From Liolophura sinensis (Eukaryota > Mollusca > Polyplacophora > Chitonida > Chitonidae), in contig NC_088300.1 in NCBI RefSeq assembly GCF_032854445.1, positions 71,520,984 through 71,584,983 on the forward strand: a stretch of DNA of 64,000 bases, written 5' to 3'. The notes below the pieces were generated by a model. The model did no database searches. It was not told the DNA's origin and saw only the letters and a program-made list of their open reading frames with translations. Shown in pieces: positions 37,458 through 50,000 of the stretch (positions are counted from its first letter, which is position 1; each line of letters starts with the position of its first letter). The translations under genes and the position numbers were made by a program.

Positions 37458-37558
37458 TTGTATACCACAAAAGATTATATCCTCTTGTGCACTACTATGT
37501 TCGGAATCATTTTGCTTTTTTTATTTTTGATATAATTTTCAATTTGATGTGTTATTTT

Positions 37559-38291
37559 TTCACTGTTTACAAATTCAGTATACCTATCGCCAATTCTAAA
37601 TTCGATGTGCTTATACCAGAATCTATAAAAATGTTTGATGTTCGTACTTATTTTATTTCATTTCCCTGCATAATGCGCTCTTTGTATGGTATTTATAGCT
37701 AGTCACTTGTAGCAGTCATAAAAATGCTGTTCAGAATGGTTATGCTGTTATTATTTGTTGTAAAATACCAAAAGGTTTGTTGCTTATCTGTTTACAAATT
37801 CAGTATGCTTATTGCAAATCTTAACTGCGGTGTGTATATAGCATAATCTATAGAATATTCGATTTACATACTTATAGCTTATCAGTTCCTGTTGTTCAAT
37901 AACGTAGGCGCTGATCAAATAAAACTGTGTTAATATAATACAAAGATTTCATAAGTTTTAGTCGTGTTCTGATTTACGTCTTGTTTTATGGCGCACGAAA
38001 TAACACCCATTAACAGTTTTATTCCTTGACAGTACATGTATAGAGCGTATGGCACTCGACAAAGGCATTGCGAACAAAGGTGATGATTTCAAATTCATCT
38101 CTGCTTGATTGCACTGAATGAATAGTGAGAATAAACCAGATGAGTATACATGTGGATGTAGTTTTGCACACATATACAGCAGAGTAACCATGTACAGAAT
38201 TTCCCCACAAAGGTAATGGTACATTGTTTATAGCTGGAATGGTTACAATTCTTATTTAAGAATCGGTTAAGAACTTTATTCAAACGCTCAC
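37559..38291. other. Unique intergenic sequence
   Basis: No gene. TTTACAAATTCAGTAT-type phrases occur twice, near 37566 and 37792, suggesting an old local duplication. Confidence 0.4.
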
Positions 38292-38560
38292 TTTATATTT
38301 ATTTATCTATTTAATTGGTGTTTTACGCCATGCGCAAGAATATTTCTCTGATAGGATGACGGCCAGCATTGTGGTGGGAGGAAACCCACAACCATGCACA
38401 GGTTGTTCATGGAAGGAAGACCTTCCAACGTACGGCCGGAGAGGAAGCCAGCAAGAGCTGGACTTGAACTCACAGGGGCCGCATTGGTGAGAAACTCCTG
38501 GGTCATTGCGCCGTGCTGGCACGCTAACCCCCTCACCCACGAAGGTCGCTGCATCTGGAT
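38292..38560 (-). mobile_element. SINE family 1, near full-length
   Basis: On the plus strand it runs from a TTTATTTATCTATTTA tail through GGTGTTTTACGCCATGCGCA, GGTGGGAGGAAACCC and CGGCCGGAGAGGAAGCCAGC to GGACTTGAACTCACAG (B box) and ACGCTAACCCCCTCACCCACG (A-box side). Confidence 0.9.
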
Positions 38561-39009
38561 AAGGTATGTCTTTAATTCTCTTTTAGGTCTTGAGAGAAAC
38601 ATTCATGAGAGGAACATTCATGACACAGCTCACCATAAGTACAACTGCTGGAAGTAATATACATATCTTGACCCTCACGTATTCTGTGCCGGTAACAGCC
38701 ATACCATATTTCTGCTTAATTGCTTCCTTATATCTATAAATCGAAGCTATTAGGGCAGACATTGTGATAGCAACACACATGATTGTTAGGTTATTAACTT
38801 TCTCGTCAACATCGTAATGAAATAACTAAGGTTTCTTTAGCGAGATGGAAGAACAACTTCGTTGTTTCAAGACGCTGCCTTCACAAATGTTTTGATTCTT
38901 TTGTGAATGGATGACATGCGCAGTTCACCTTTATCGACGGAGCAGTCTAAATTGGCATGGAAGGAGTCAGCAAAGTTTCATTTTGTGTTGCTTTACCACA
39001 TGGTGTCAT

Positions 39010-39935
39010 ATGCAACGTTTTATGTTTTTTCTATCTCTTTTGGTTTTACTTCTGCTCGATGGCACAGACACGCAGTTACCTGTGGGTAACCTGACTGTAA
39101 ACTCATACGATGCCAAAATTTTAGTGCGGGATTGCACACAAAGGCGATCGTTTTGTTTTCTTTACACTAAACGGGAGCAACATTTCATTAACAGAGAAGC
39201 TCATTTTGTTTTACCCGTACTCTTGGATATGGACATCGAATTCATCGTATGGTTCTTTTCCATTCATAAGCTTTGTTAGAAAAGCATTTTGCAACGCAAA
39301 CAATTTCATAACCTCTGGGCAAAATGGTATGTCGAAGAAGACCAGCCTTGCCGAGGGGACGACTGCATATATCTGGGGGCGTTTCGGTCCTCTTTAATCG
39401 GTACACTTTTCAGGTGTGTGAGACAAAGGTTTTCCAGTGCTGATGTCAAGACTGTGCAAGATGATCATATTTTAAGTGTTGATTCCCTATCTACTTTAAA
39501 ATGACTTATTACATGCTGTTCGTGTTAAGTACCATAAGGCTACTGAGCTTATTAAGGCCAAAATTCCTGTCGGCTTTCTGCGTATACCGTGTACCGATTT
39601 TCGGCATGTTACGGCAACTGGTGGACACAATTTGGCGGACCGATGATTGTACTTGGAATTTATTTCACAGTGAGTCAAATCTGCATATGTATTCTGAAAA
39701 ACCAGTCGGCTTGCTTTGTCTTCGTGTTGTAGTGACATGGCGGCTATGAGATGAAGTCAACTTGGAAGGCAAAAGTTCACACAGTGTAGTTTAGTTTTTT
39801 ACTCTCCTTATTTTTTACTCTCCTTAATCCATCATTTTTGGGATTTGTCTGTCTCTTCTGCTGCAAAAGATTCCAAAAATACACACGCTCGGTAAACCTG
39901 TCACTTGCTATCAGTAGTGTTTTACTTTACGACCA
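39010..39935 (+). pseudogene. Broken copy of the multi-pass membrane protein family
   Basis: Starts with an intact signal peptide (MQRFMFFLSLLVLLLL), then an N-terminal stretch matching paralogues A and B. A one-base frameshift near 39220 splits FVLPYSWIWTS between frames. About 200 codons of the N-terminal domain and first membrane segment are then missing. Recognisable pieces follow: YLGAFRSSLIGTLFRCVRQRF, FPVLMSRLCKM, KIPVGFLRIP, FGGPMIVLGIYFTV and ILKNQSACFVFVL, separated by stops and frameshifts. It ends near the equivalent of residue 525. RCVRQRF and ACF-V-VL match the minus-strand member at 61909 better than the adjacent A and B copies. Confidence 0.88.
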
Positions 39936-41280
39936 AAATTTAATGGAGTGACCCAATTGCAATTGTGCAATTGGGGCAATTTGGGTTCAAGATTTGCCCC
40001 GGATTGAGCAAAGGACCATTGACTGAATAATATCTCCACACTTTTAGGTTGATGACACACTATAAAAATCTGCACTGTTAGTTTGCACCTAGTTAAAATA
40101 CATGTACATCAGAATTTTGTCTGTTATGGACAGAACTGAGAACGTTTTTGCCAGTGTTCCTTCCGATCCCCCTCCCCCTTCCGGATGTTGCCAGGGTAAC
40201 AACATGCTATTACTTCACTTTCAGCGACCACAGCTCCAAAAAATGGTGGTCATGCTAGGTTGCTTTTTGGATATATTGCAGAGAAAAGTATAAGCTGTAG
40301 TGGTGGTATGGTATTGTACCACGCGAAAGTTAGGGCACATATATTCCTGAGGTTGAATTTGACAAACTTACTACATAAAAAGCAAGGAAAATCAATGCGC
40401 TCGTGTAAGCTTAGGACGTGCATTAAATCACATCCTAATAATGCCGGCCATACCGTAACCTTTTAAGCGTTTCAGTTTTCCTTGCTGGCGAAGGAAATAG
40501 ATGTAGTCGCAAAGATACAGAGTCGTAGAAACTAAATGCAACGAGGAATATAAGAAAAGATAGGTATATAGAGCTAATATGTATTAACATAACTTAATCA
40601 CTGAAAGAAAACCGACGACGCTGCCTTTTCCGTGGAGTCACTATTCCGCCAGCTTTACGCGCGTGGTATTTTCATATAGAAATGACGCCGAATGCAGACC
40701 TGTTCATCTCAAAATTTTACTTAGAGTAATCAAGTAACTAAAATTAGTAATCTCAGACAAAAATTAGTAGTTTTTGAGCACAACAATTTATTGTTGACTA
40801 TCAGATACTCCCAAGGTCTTTTGGTAAGTCAATAAAAAAAAAATAAAAAAATAAAAAAACCAGGAGACCAATTTTTTTTTCTTACAAACAATTACAAAAA
40901 ACACTCAAAGTTCATTTATTAATATTAACACACTCAGACATTGACTTGTGAACAGCACAAGAACTAAACAACTCATTAACCGTGTAAAACACGACATTTT
41001 GATCTATTAGAAAGTTTTACTGTCCAAGAATGAAAACATCGTTCCAAAATTTTACACTGAAACAAAAAGGCGACGGTTCAACGACATTTTGCAGCCACAG
41101 AAAGGTAATATGCAGACTTGAAGCGGTCTATTTCAGATGTAGGGTAGCCAAATCTGTCCGGGAGTGATTTAAATAGAAGCAAGCTTTCAAAAATACTGTC
41201 AGACGAGCAATCTTTGATCAGTTCGGTTTTTTTCGGGCACAAGAGAAAACCCTATCACAATGGGCACTAGAATGTGGAAT
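39936..41280. other. Intergenic, nothing clear
   Basis: No gene. 40829-40860 is A-rich simple sequence. It leads into the region of the dead hAT transposase. Confidence 0.4.
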
Positions 41281-41409
41281 AGTTAGAATCCCTCATATGA
41301 CAACTCATAATAGTAACTCTCCACAGTTAGAATCCCTCATATGACAACTCATAATAGTAACTCTCCACAGTTAGAATCCCTCATATGACAACTCATAATA
41401 GTAACTCTC
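41281..41409 (+). repeat. 44-bp tandem repeat, three copies
   Basis: Three near-identical units of 44 bases beginning AGTTAGAATCCCTCATATGA start at 41281, 41325 and 41369; the last diverges at its end. Confidence 0.9.
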
Positions 41410-41689
41410 ATTCTCATTCCAACTTCGGTAAGCTGCAAACTGACCTAGAACTGTCTGGCGCTGAACATCTTTTGGAATAAGGCGTGGAAATTAGTCGACA
41501 AAAAACCTCTCTTGTCTTCTACGCTAGACCTCTCAGCTGGATCAGCCACCTTGGCATGATTTAGTAAGCCATCTGAAAAAAGGTAAATTTCTCCAAAAAG
41601 CACTTAGTTAATGTCTGATAATACTTAACAGACTTGTGAAAATCACTGATTCTTTTCCTTCCTTAGATAATTTTCTCCTCTGTTGCCCA

Positions 41690-43865
41690 GGAAAGCTTCT
41701 GTATCATCACCAATAAGTATACTCTGCTTGTCTTTCAAGCTATAAGGCTGCAAGTAATGGACTTCCCTCTCATGACTTTAAGTAACGATTAAATATGGTC
41801 CCTACTAGTCTTTGAAGACATCTTCCAAAGATGTGAATTTTCCGCTCTTCAGTTGAAAAGCAAGAAGCACTGAATCAAAAAGAGAATGGACATACAGAAG
41901 GAAATGAGCCAACAAACAGTTTGTTGGTGAACTAACGACAAACAGAGTACTTTCAATGCTCTTCCTGCATAAGAATCATTCTTATTTGGCTCCTGCTCTA
42001 TTTCCTATTTTTGATGAGAAAATAGACTTTCAGAGCATCCCAGTTCTGAACCATCTGACGAAGGCACCTGAAACAAAACCAAAGATGTTGTTACCAATAA
42101 CTTTCAACTTTATACAAATTATTAATTCCAGGTATAAACAAAATAATAAGTAACTTAATAATGAAGTGAACATTTCCTTAAACAGACACTATAATATACT
42201 ACTTACTTGGAAGTTAACATTTCTTAATCATCTATATGTTCCAAGAAACAGATAATATTTACACTGGCAATATGCATTATAATGTAAAAGAGTAACTACC
42301 TGCTGATACTAAGCAATTTGGTATAGACATGCTTCAACGTTTTCCTCTCTTCGATGCCACAGAAATCGTATGTTCTTTTAAATTTATCAAGTCGTGTAGA
42401 ACTCTTCTGGAAAAAAAAGTAGATGCCAGTCAAGGCCTCTTCAAAGGGGGCACTCAGTTGCAGCCTTCCGTGCCCCAATGTGAATGGTATATAAACGAGC
42501 AAAGGAACACTCTTGGATGGTCATCTTTAGCATATGCATAGACTCCTTTGTGCTTCCCGACCATGACGTTAGCATTGCCATAGCCTAAAGCAAGACAATT
42601 TGTCCAGCTCTACCCAGCAGATTTCACCTCTGTATCCAGAAACTTGAATTACCTGTTGATGATCAAAAAAGAAAGATTTTTTACATCATGAATCATTAAC
42701 TAAGAAACAGTATCGTAACCTTTAGTTTTAGAAAATCTGGAGTATTGTTTTTAAAAATTCACTGTCAATAAATTTTCTGTTCACTGAAATTTATTTTTAA
42801 TACCTGTGGCAGATCATTGGAGATTGCGAGTCTGAGCAATTCAGATGTGACTTCTTTGGTTTTTTGAATTTAGGCTCGTCACCACGACTGGGGAATTGCT
42901 TGCTACTACTGTCATTACTTCAATCTGTGGAAATGGTTAAAGTCATTAGAAACAGAAGAGCATATATACATAATAATGAAATTATAGTTTAAATCACTAC
43001 CAGCTGAACACATTTTATACAACTTCTTAACAATAAGCCTACATAATATTTATATATATATTGTATGCTTCTAATTTCGCATAAAAAATCTCCTCCACTA
43101 AACCAGCATATATATGTATATTTTTTCATGCAAATTTAACAGAGGATTACAAATTATAGCTGCCAATCAACTGACATGCGACTGGTATCCACAGAAGATA
43201 AAAGCAAAATCATATTACCCTTTCCCTTCATTGTATCTTTAATCTGAGAGTCTTAATAAACCACTTTGTTTAGTTAAAGTTTAGTTTGTACATCACTCTA
43301 TAGAGTGATGTACAAAATAAAATCAATAAATCACAGCAGAAAATGCTTACTATCTATGAGATTCCGATGTGGCGTTAAGCCATAATCATTCATTCATTCA
43401 TTCTATGAGATTCGTAAGCTTTTTTCTTTTCACACAAAATATTACAATACTTTACCTAACACCATGATGTCAACGGTAATGACAGCCCAAGTGCTAACCA
43501 AAAGACAACATGGTGGTAAACACCAAAAAGAATTCCATAACTTTAGCTATTTCAGAGTCGGGAAACATCCTTTGGAAGCACTGGGTTAGCCAGTCAGCAA
43601 TGGCCAGCGGCAAATTCAGCTCTGCAATCATTTCGCACATCATCACTTCAACTTTTACGATTTGTTGCTGAAGCTTTGTTTGGCTGTTTTTCTCCCTCCT
43701 CACGACGAATGTGGTCATGGTGCTTGATGGAGCAGCCCTCGAAACAATGTTTTTATGATACATGGAGTTGGTATGATTTCTGCAGTCATTTTGTCCTCCG
43801 TGTGCGCAACTAAAATCTTTTCTACACAGTCGGCAGTGCACATCACACTGCGCTTTAGCAGGTGC
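41690..43865 (-). pseudogene. Decayed hAT-type transposase
   Basis: The minus strand shows three ordered pieces of a hAT transposase of the ZBED/SCAND-like kind. At 43865-43494 there is a BED-like zinc finger (CRLCRKDFSCAHGG then NHTNSMYH) followed by MMCEMIAELNLPLAIADW and MFPDSEIAK, phrases typical of these proteins. At 42650-42300 are GYGNANVMVGKHKGVYA and FKRTYDFCGIEE..LKHVYTKLLS, with stops. At 42085-41700 are LVQNWDALKVYF and a helical stretch ending RKIHIFGRCLQRLV. Stops and frame changes make it non-functional. I did not find terminal inverted repeats. The family assignment rests on remembered motif patterns. Confidence 0.7.
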
Positions 43866-45693
43866 TCCAAGACATGGTCAGACATTTGTATATGTCCTTC
43901 AGAATCTCGACTTGGATAATTTGTGTGTCTGTTTGGTGGGTATCTCGTCATCATCGGACATATCAGAATCGGACTCATGAGCGCATCTTGATATGGTTGG
44001 CAACAAGTATGTAAGAAGTGAATTGGCGGCAAAAGCGGCAAGTCAGTTTTCTCCACGGTACGGAGCAATGCATATCGGCATACTGTATTCAGTATTAACA
44101 ATACTGCCACCCCTGCGCGGAGAATGCTATGTAATGGGAGATCACTTATTGCAGTCGTTAAAGAGTTGTTTCCTTTATCGGTTCTCAAGAGTAAACCGAA
44201 ATATTTGTCACTGAATTGTGCGGAGTTAATTCAACAGAATTAGTGGTATAAACACTTCAATATTCATAATTATTTCGGGGATGGCGTAGTGGCGTAATTA
44301 TTGATAAAAATCCTAACAATTATTTGTTCAGTGTTCTAGCACGGTTACGTCGCTGTCCGTTACTTGCTGTTTATAACACGATTGACACCGTAGTGTTAGA
44401 AAGGAGAAACAAGTCGACACAGTTGAATGATGTAATACGGAGCAGTGTGCTTGAGTAGTGTGCTTGAGTAGCGTGCTTGCCCCGTGTGCTTTCCTTTTTG
44501 TAGTTTTATCTGTATTGAAAACTGACCATTTCTTTGATTTCTGTAAAATGGGTATGACACAAGGAAGTCTTTCCCCAGTGATATGCTATTGCATGAAACA
44601 CATTCAGGGGTGCATGAAAGGTTCTCTCCATAAACCATTTAGCAAACGTCAGGAGACAGGATGTGCAGGGTTCAAACCCGGCACTAAACAAGGATTTTGT
44701 AGACTCAATCATGCACATTCACTGTTCCTGGGGTCTTAGTGACAATAAGGACAGCACTCATATGACACTCTGTGCTGAATTATATACGGTGAGGACCACC
44801 GGCATGGTGTGCACACCTGTACGTGACAGATGGGAAAGTTAGCCAGTAGTTTACCTCGGGAACCACGGTTTCAGCCACACGTAACACCGCCATCGTAAAA
44901 TGTAAAAAGTCTGACGTTAAAAAAAACAACGCAAATATATATTTAAAATTTATTAACAGGAAGGGAAAATCTGTAGTTCCCTAAAAAAACAAAAAAAAAA
45001 AAAAACAAAAAACAAAACAAACATGAACTAGTGATGAGGGTCTAAGATAAAGACCGATTTTGTCCATTCCTCGATCGTAAAGTTAAACAAAGGTAAAGTG
45101 AAGTTAAATAGATAATTTAAATGAATAGATAAATAAATACCAGTAAATAAGAAAAGTTTTGGAGTGGGGAGAACATGAGAAGAAAGGGGCCGAAAAGACT
45201 GTTTAACTTTGACCATGCCGCGAAAACCACAGCCTAAAGTGTTTATCTAAAAGACAAAATCGTTAATCTTGACTCACTCAGCAACACATAATTTGCTTCA
45301 AGAAACAGTATATAATATACACTCTCTCAGATAAATCACACAACGTTTTTGTAAGTAAAACAAAATCGAATACAAAATACAATAATTATAAATTGGAATA
45401 TATTTATTTGGAATGTCAAAATATTGTCCACAAATATGAAGTTTTAAAGTTCATATACAAACGAGTATAATATGTACAAAAAATCCATTGGAATACACGA
45501 ATCACAAACCAATTCAATTCAGGGATACATCCTAAATTTAAGTTACATCACGAAATACTGTGCATCTGTCTAAGCTAGCAACGGGATGTGCAAATTTTCC
45601 GAGCTGTTGCAGTTAACCGGACATTATGAAAATATCATTAGATAGATTTCTATACAGGATATAATGTTTCACGGACACAATTTGTAGCAATTA
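43866..45693. other. Intergenic, repeat scraps
   Basis: No gene. 44441-44490 has short repeats of AGTGTGCTTGAGTAG. Near 44667 GGGTTCAAACCCGGC looks like a tRNA T-arm/B box, but no flanking tRNA fold is evident, so it is probably a SINE scrap. 44990-45022 is A-rich. Confidence 0.4.
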
Positions 45694-45841
45694 TTAACAA
45701 GACAGCATTTCGGCCAGTGAAAGTATTTCTTTGGTTAATCTCTTCACATACTTGAGCAAGTGTGAAGTCTGGGAGAATTCTTCAAAGTTTTCCGGGGAAG
45801 CCAAATACAGATGTTCCATACCGCCTCTCGAATAAATGTCG
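45694..45841 (-). CDS. Candidate terminal exon, product unknown
   Basis: On the minus strand the acceptor-like ATAATTTAG is followed by one base and 48 open codons: DIYSRGGMEHLYLASPENFE, then a helical tail ending LSLAEMLSC and TAA. The composition is protein-like (amphipathic, charged, no low complexity). It needs an upstream exon ending with two bases of a codon, and I found none. It cannot follow arylsulfatase exon 13, whose phase differs. It may belong to a dead gene or to a transposon. The family is not recognised. Confidence 0.3.
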
Positions 45842-46980
45842 CTAAATTATGGATAAACCTGGTTAAATGAAGACCGACCGATTGAGTTTCTGAGAAAGGA
45901 ACATTGCGTCAAACACGATTAGATATCCGCCAAGCCAAGCTCATTTAACTGAATCCATGCATTTATCATACTCGTATATTTTACTGAATATTCTGTAAGA
46001 CTTTTTTTACTTGACGGTGGTCAGGGTTTTTAGTGAGAACAAAGCCGTGGAAGAAAATAAAATTTTAAGTGAAGATTGCGGGACAGCGTCCTGTCAGATC
46101 TTGCCTGAGCTTTGATGCAGTTAATAAGAAAGCACCTTGCTAGCCGGTTCCATGGTGTGAATATGATGATAATTGGTTTCACTTATAGAACCCTAACTCA
46201 CCCATTCAAAAAGTAACTGAAGCACTTTCTATTTTGTATGAATAAGGAAGACAGCGTCCAGGAAAGGAATAAAGTTTACATAACAACGACAAAACATTTA
46301 CAATACAAACAACAAATTAATCAGGCTCGCAGCCAGGTCCGATCAGACACTAATTCCTGTACTAATTTACGAAACCTTCTAAACGGAAACAGCAACCAGA
46401 CAGCGCATGCTCTGTATGCAGATGGGAAAGATCGCATTCGCTGTAGTTGGAGGTAAATATTCATAACTGAAAATATATGTAAATATGTACAGGCCTATTG
46501 TACAAATCCAACAAGCACCTGGGTGGTAAAAATTTCCTCGTCTTCAATCTGCAAAGGGTAGTGCGGAGGACACATACTCAAGGCCTTTAACTCATCGAAT
46601 TTATACATAAAGCCTGATTTGACTACTGGTAAAAATAGAAATAATATTGTTATTCATTGGGACATTGACAGCTACCCTGCATGTCACTGATACATGATTA
46701 CATTTGCCTCTAGTTAAGTTACGCGCCGCATCCATTGTCAATGTTTGTGACTTCTGTGTACACGGGCAAGAGACAGTGATAAGTACAAAATGGCAACAGG
46801 AGTGGGGAATGGGTACGGGGGTGTTGGTGTGAAAGGGTTGACAAGGAGTGGACCGTTCAAGGTGATAAGCCAACACTGCTGTATCCAACAGGTCAAATAG
46901 ATTCGGTAAACTTGTTTTTACAACGTTGTGAACTAAAACTAATCATATGTTTTAATTATTTTATACAATGTCTTAACGAC
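45842..46980. other. Intergenic, nothing clear
   Basis: This lies downstream of the arylsulfatase 3' end. A few short minus frames occur (such as AWIQLNELGLADI before a stop near 45930), but no gene can be built. Confidence 0.35.
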
Positions 46981-46986
46981 TTTATT
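46981..46986 (-). terminator. Polyadenylation signal of the arylsulfatase gene
   Basis: AATAAA on the minus strand, 28 bases after the TGA at 47014. This would give a very short 3' UTR. Its use is inferred from position only. Confidence 0.4.
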
Positions 46987-47013
46987 ACAATGTTATAAAC
47001 TTAATATCACTCG

Positions 47014-50000
47014 TCAGCACCATCCTGGACTCCACACCCCGCCAAAGTTTTTGGGGTCACCTGCCGGGTCATCTGGAAGATCACCTGCAGGAACCATGCT
47101 CTTCCGGTAATTCTCCAACCTGTCCCGCATCATGGAGACTATTTGCGGAAGTTGGCTGGCTAAGTCAAAATGTTCCGTGGGATCAGCTAAAAAGCAAATG
47201 GAAAAGAAGCAGACGGTTCGGTCAGTTGACAGGTTAGCCAATCAATTTATGCAAAAGGTTAAACACACAATTTACCAAAATAGTGTTACGATGCAATCAG
47301 TTAACTTCAATATTTCAACGTTAATTTTTTGTCATACACCCATACATAACGATCCCAATTTCGTTTTTTAATACATCTATTGAAAGCAGGCATTTCTTTC
47401 CTAAGGTATACGCCAGACAGCGTGTTCACAGTGTTCACTAGCAGTGTTTCGCATATAGAGAAAAGTCCTTTACCTTCAATGTCATACAATCTGTAAGTGT
47501 CGTTTCGCCGTTGATAATAGAGGGATGAGTCCACCTCCAGATCGCTGTCTACAGTAGGCGGAGGGTACCATCCGTTATACCTACCTGCTGACCCTTTGAT
47601 AAGTTTGTATTTACCAACCCTGCAACAAATGTATATCAAACTAGAACGCGAATGTCCGAAATATCGTTCGCATCCCAGCCCTAGCAATGGTTAGCGTGCT
47701 AGCGCAGCACAATTGCCCAGGAAACAATCACCAACATCACTAAGAATTCAAGTCTAGCTCATGCTTGTTTCTTTTCCGCTCGTAAGTGGGAAAGCCAACT
47801 GCGGATGGTCGTGGGTCCCCCCCATCCCCCCCCCCCCCCCACCACCACCACCGACCTTGTTCCCACCATACTGGCGACCGATGGCGTATGAGTGAAATTA
47901 CGACGTAAAGCTCCAATTACATTAATACATAAATACCTTTTCTTGCAGCAAGCCTGCATGGGCTCGTATTGTAGCTGGAGCAAACCAGTCGAACTAAGTA
48001 TCAGCAGCATTATAACATACCTTATTGCTGCGTTCTCTGCTATGTCATTGATGTTATACACAAACTCAGTACGAGCCGACGGCGCTCCTTCACTCACAGT
48101 AGCCCACTGATTAACTCCGTCTGTGGTAGGGTCTGTAAACGTAAAGTGTATTTCAACATAATTTTTTCACCCTGTACCCATAAAACAATCATGGAATCGT
48201 TTACGGTATAGACTGACAAGAGATTTTGCATAGACATAATCTGGAAAATATTACAAATACGATTATGTCAATCTTTTAGGCTAAAGTTACGCGAATTTAA
48301 ATGGATTTTCCAGCGATTTAAATGGCCAAACTAATGTAGCTTGACTGGTTCTTCGCTACTTTAAAATCGCAACGTAACAGGGAGCAGGGACGTCGCTCTG
48401 GAAAACAGAAAACAAAAAAAATGTTACGAAGGTTAAACAATGGCTTTACAGAGCATTAGGCCTACAACCCAGCCAATGCGTTGGCATTGTCTCACGCGTA
48501 TACAGGGACTTGTTAAGCTGTTTACGTCTGTTGGTCACTTACCCGGTGTTGCACCAGCAAGATGTAGAATTGTAGGAAACCAGTCAACAGCATGGATCAT
48601 TCTACAAGAAACAAGAATGTAATTGAAAGAAACTTACAAAAGACAAATAAAAACAAACAAAACCTCGAATCGAATACGTGAAATCTCTACTTGAAACTGC
48701 TCATGTCTTTTGGAGTCTTTCGAGTGTAAGCTGAACACACGAACTTACTCTGTGTTCGTATAGCGGGTTTTATTCATCAAGTTCTTGCTGTAGACAAAAG
48801 CTGACCCCTTAGTACCACCTTCCCATAAAGTCGCCTTAGCACCTCTTAGCGGAAAGTTGTTTGCTCCTCCAACAATCGGGCCGCCGTTCTTAAAATACAT
48901 AACAATCGTGAGTATATATCGTGATATAGTTAAAATGCTTTTCTCATTCTCACAAAGGTTCTAGTCTCTCAATACCGATCAATTCGAACATAAAAATTGA
49001 CAAACAAACAGTCTGAGTTATAGTAATCATTTCTGTTTCATACAAAATTGAGTCTGGGCACAATCACACTTCTTTGTTTCTTCCATAAAAATATGCCATA
49101 TTGTCCACTTACATCAGTTGTGAAAATGATAACGCTATTTTCCATCAAGCCCGTCGACTCAAGAGCTCTGGTGATGTTTCCCACAGCCTCATCCATGGCA
49201 GTAACCATTCCTGAAAAAACACAGGACCGGAAGTATACAGAATTTTATTTTCATCCAGATATAAACATAGCATACTCAACGAAAAGTAGCAAATTTCCTG
49301 TACATCTGTTCAACACGCTTATTACAAAACAGAAAGAATTATAGTGGCAGTTATCACAGATCAGTGTGGCAATACACCCATACCTCATTCCATGTATAAT
49401 TAATAATAAACTGCTTTTCTAGCACTAACATGTCCTGCGCCCTTACCGACTATTGCAGGACGACCTTACGGTAAGTTGTTGGTAAAGTACCTGCTGAGGA
49501 GTGATAGTCTCCTCTGTACCATTGAGCACGTTTTCAAACCTTACCACTATCTGATACGTAAGTAAAATAATCCTCAGCCCACTGGCAATATTGGCTAAAC
49601 TGTTCTAATCCAATCATTTTGGAAAACTGTATTATAATCATGTCGATAATGCATGACTTTTACCAAAGGCATCTATAAGTGAGAGCATTTTTGTCTTACC
49701 ACTGAACACTCGTCTTTTGTAATTGTGGATATGTGCGTACATATCTTCGTATTTCTTGGGCACCTACAAACAATATACAGAAAAATGTCTTCAGTAACAA
49801 ATCCACATATGTCTAATTCGGCAAATGTTTGGCTTGGAACTGTATGATGTATCGCATAAAATCAGTTATTTTCCGGACAAGGCAAGAATTACTTTAACTC
49901 ATGGACAGAAAATTATTTGAACTGGATTCGTGACCAGTTAACAATTACATGAAATAATAGCTTTCTGACAACACCTAAACGCCAACGGGCATTTCATTTT

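Larger units (their letters stand above)
29415..37558 (+). repeat. Tandem segmental duplication, copy B
   Basis: The second head-to-tail copy of 21353-29414. It retains a 201-base stretch (about 36823-37023) missing from copy A and lacks about 120-130 bases found in A near 23855-23982. The copies share their SINE and MITE insertions, so those elements arrived first. After about 37558 the sequence diverges from the A/B join. Confidence 0.9.

Noticed and set aside
43380-43402. CATT tandem run as a possible regulatory array
   Set aside because: A few units of a simple tetranucleotide microsatellite.
44640-44700. tRNA-like GGGTTCAAACCCGGC
   Set aside because: The T-arm-like word has no matching acceptor, D or anticodon stems at the right spacing, so it is probably a SINE scrap.
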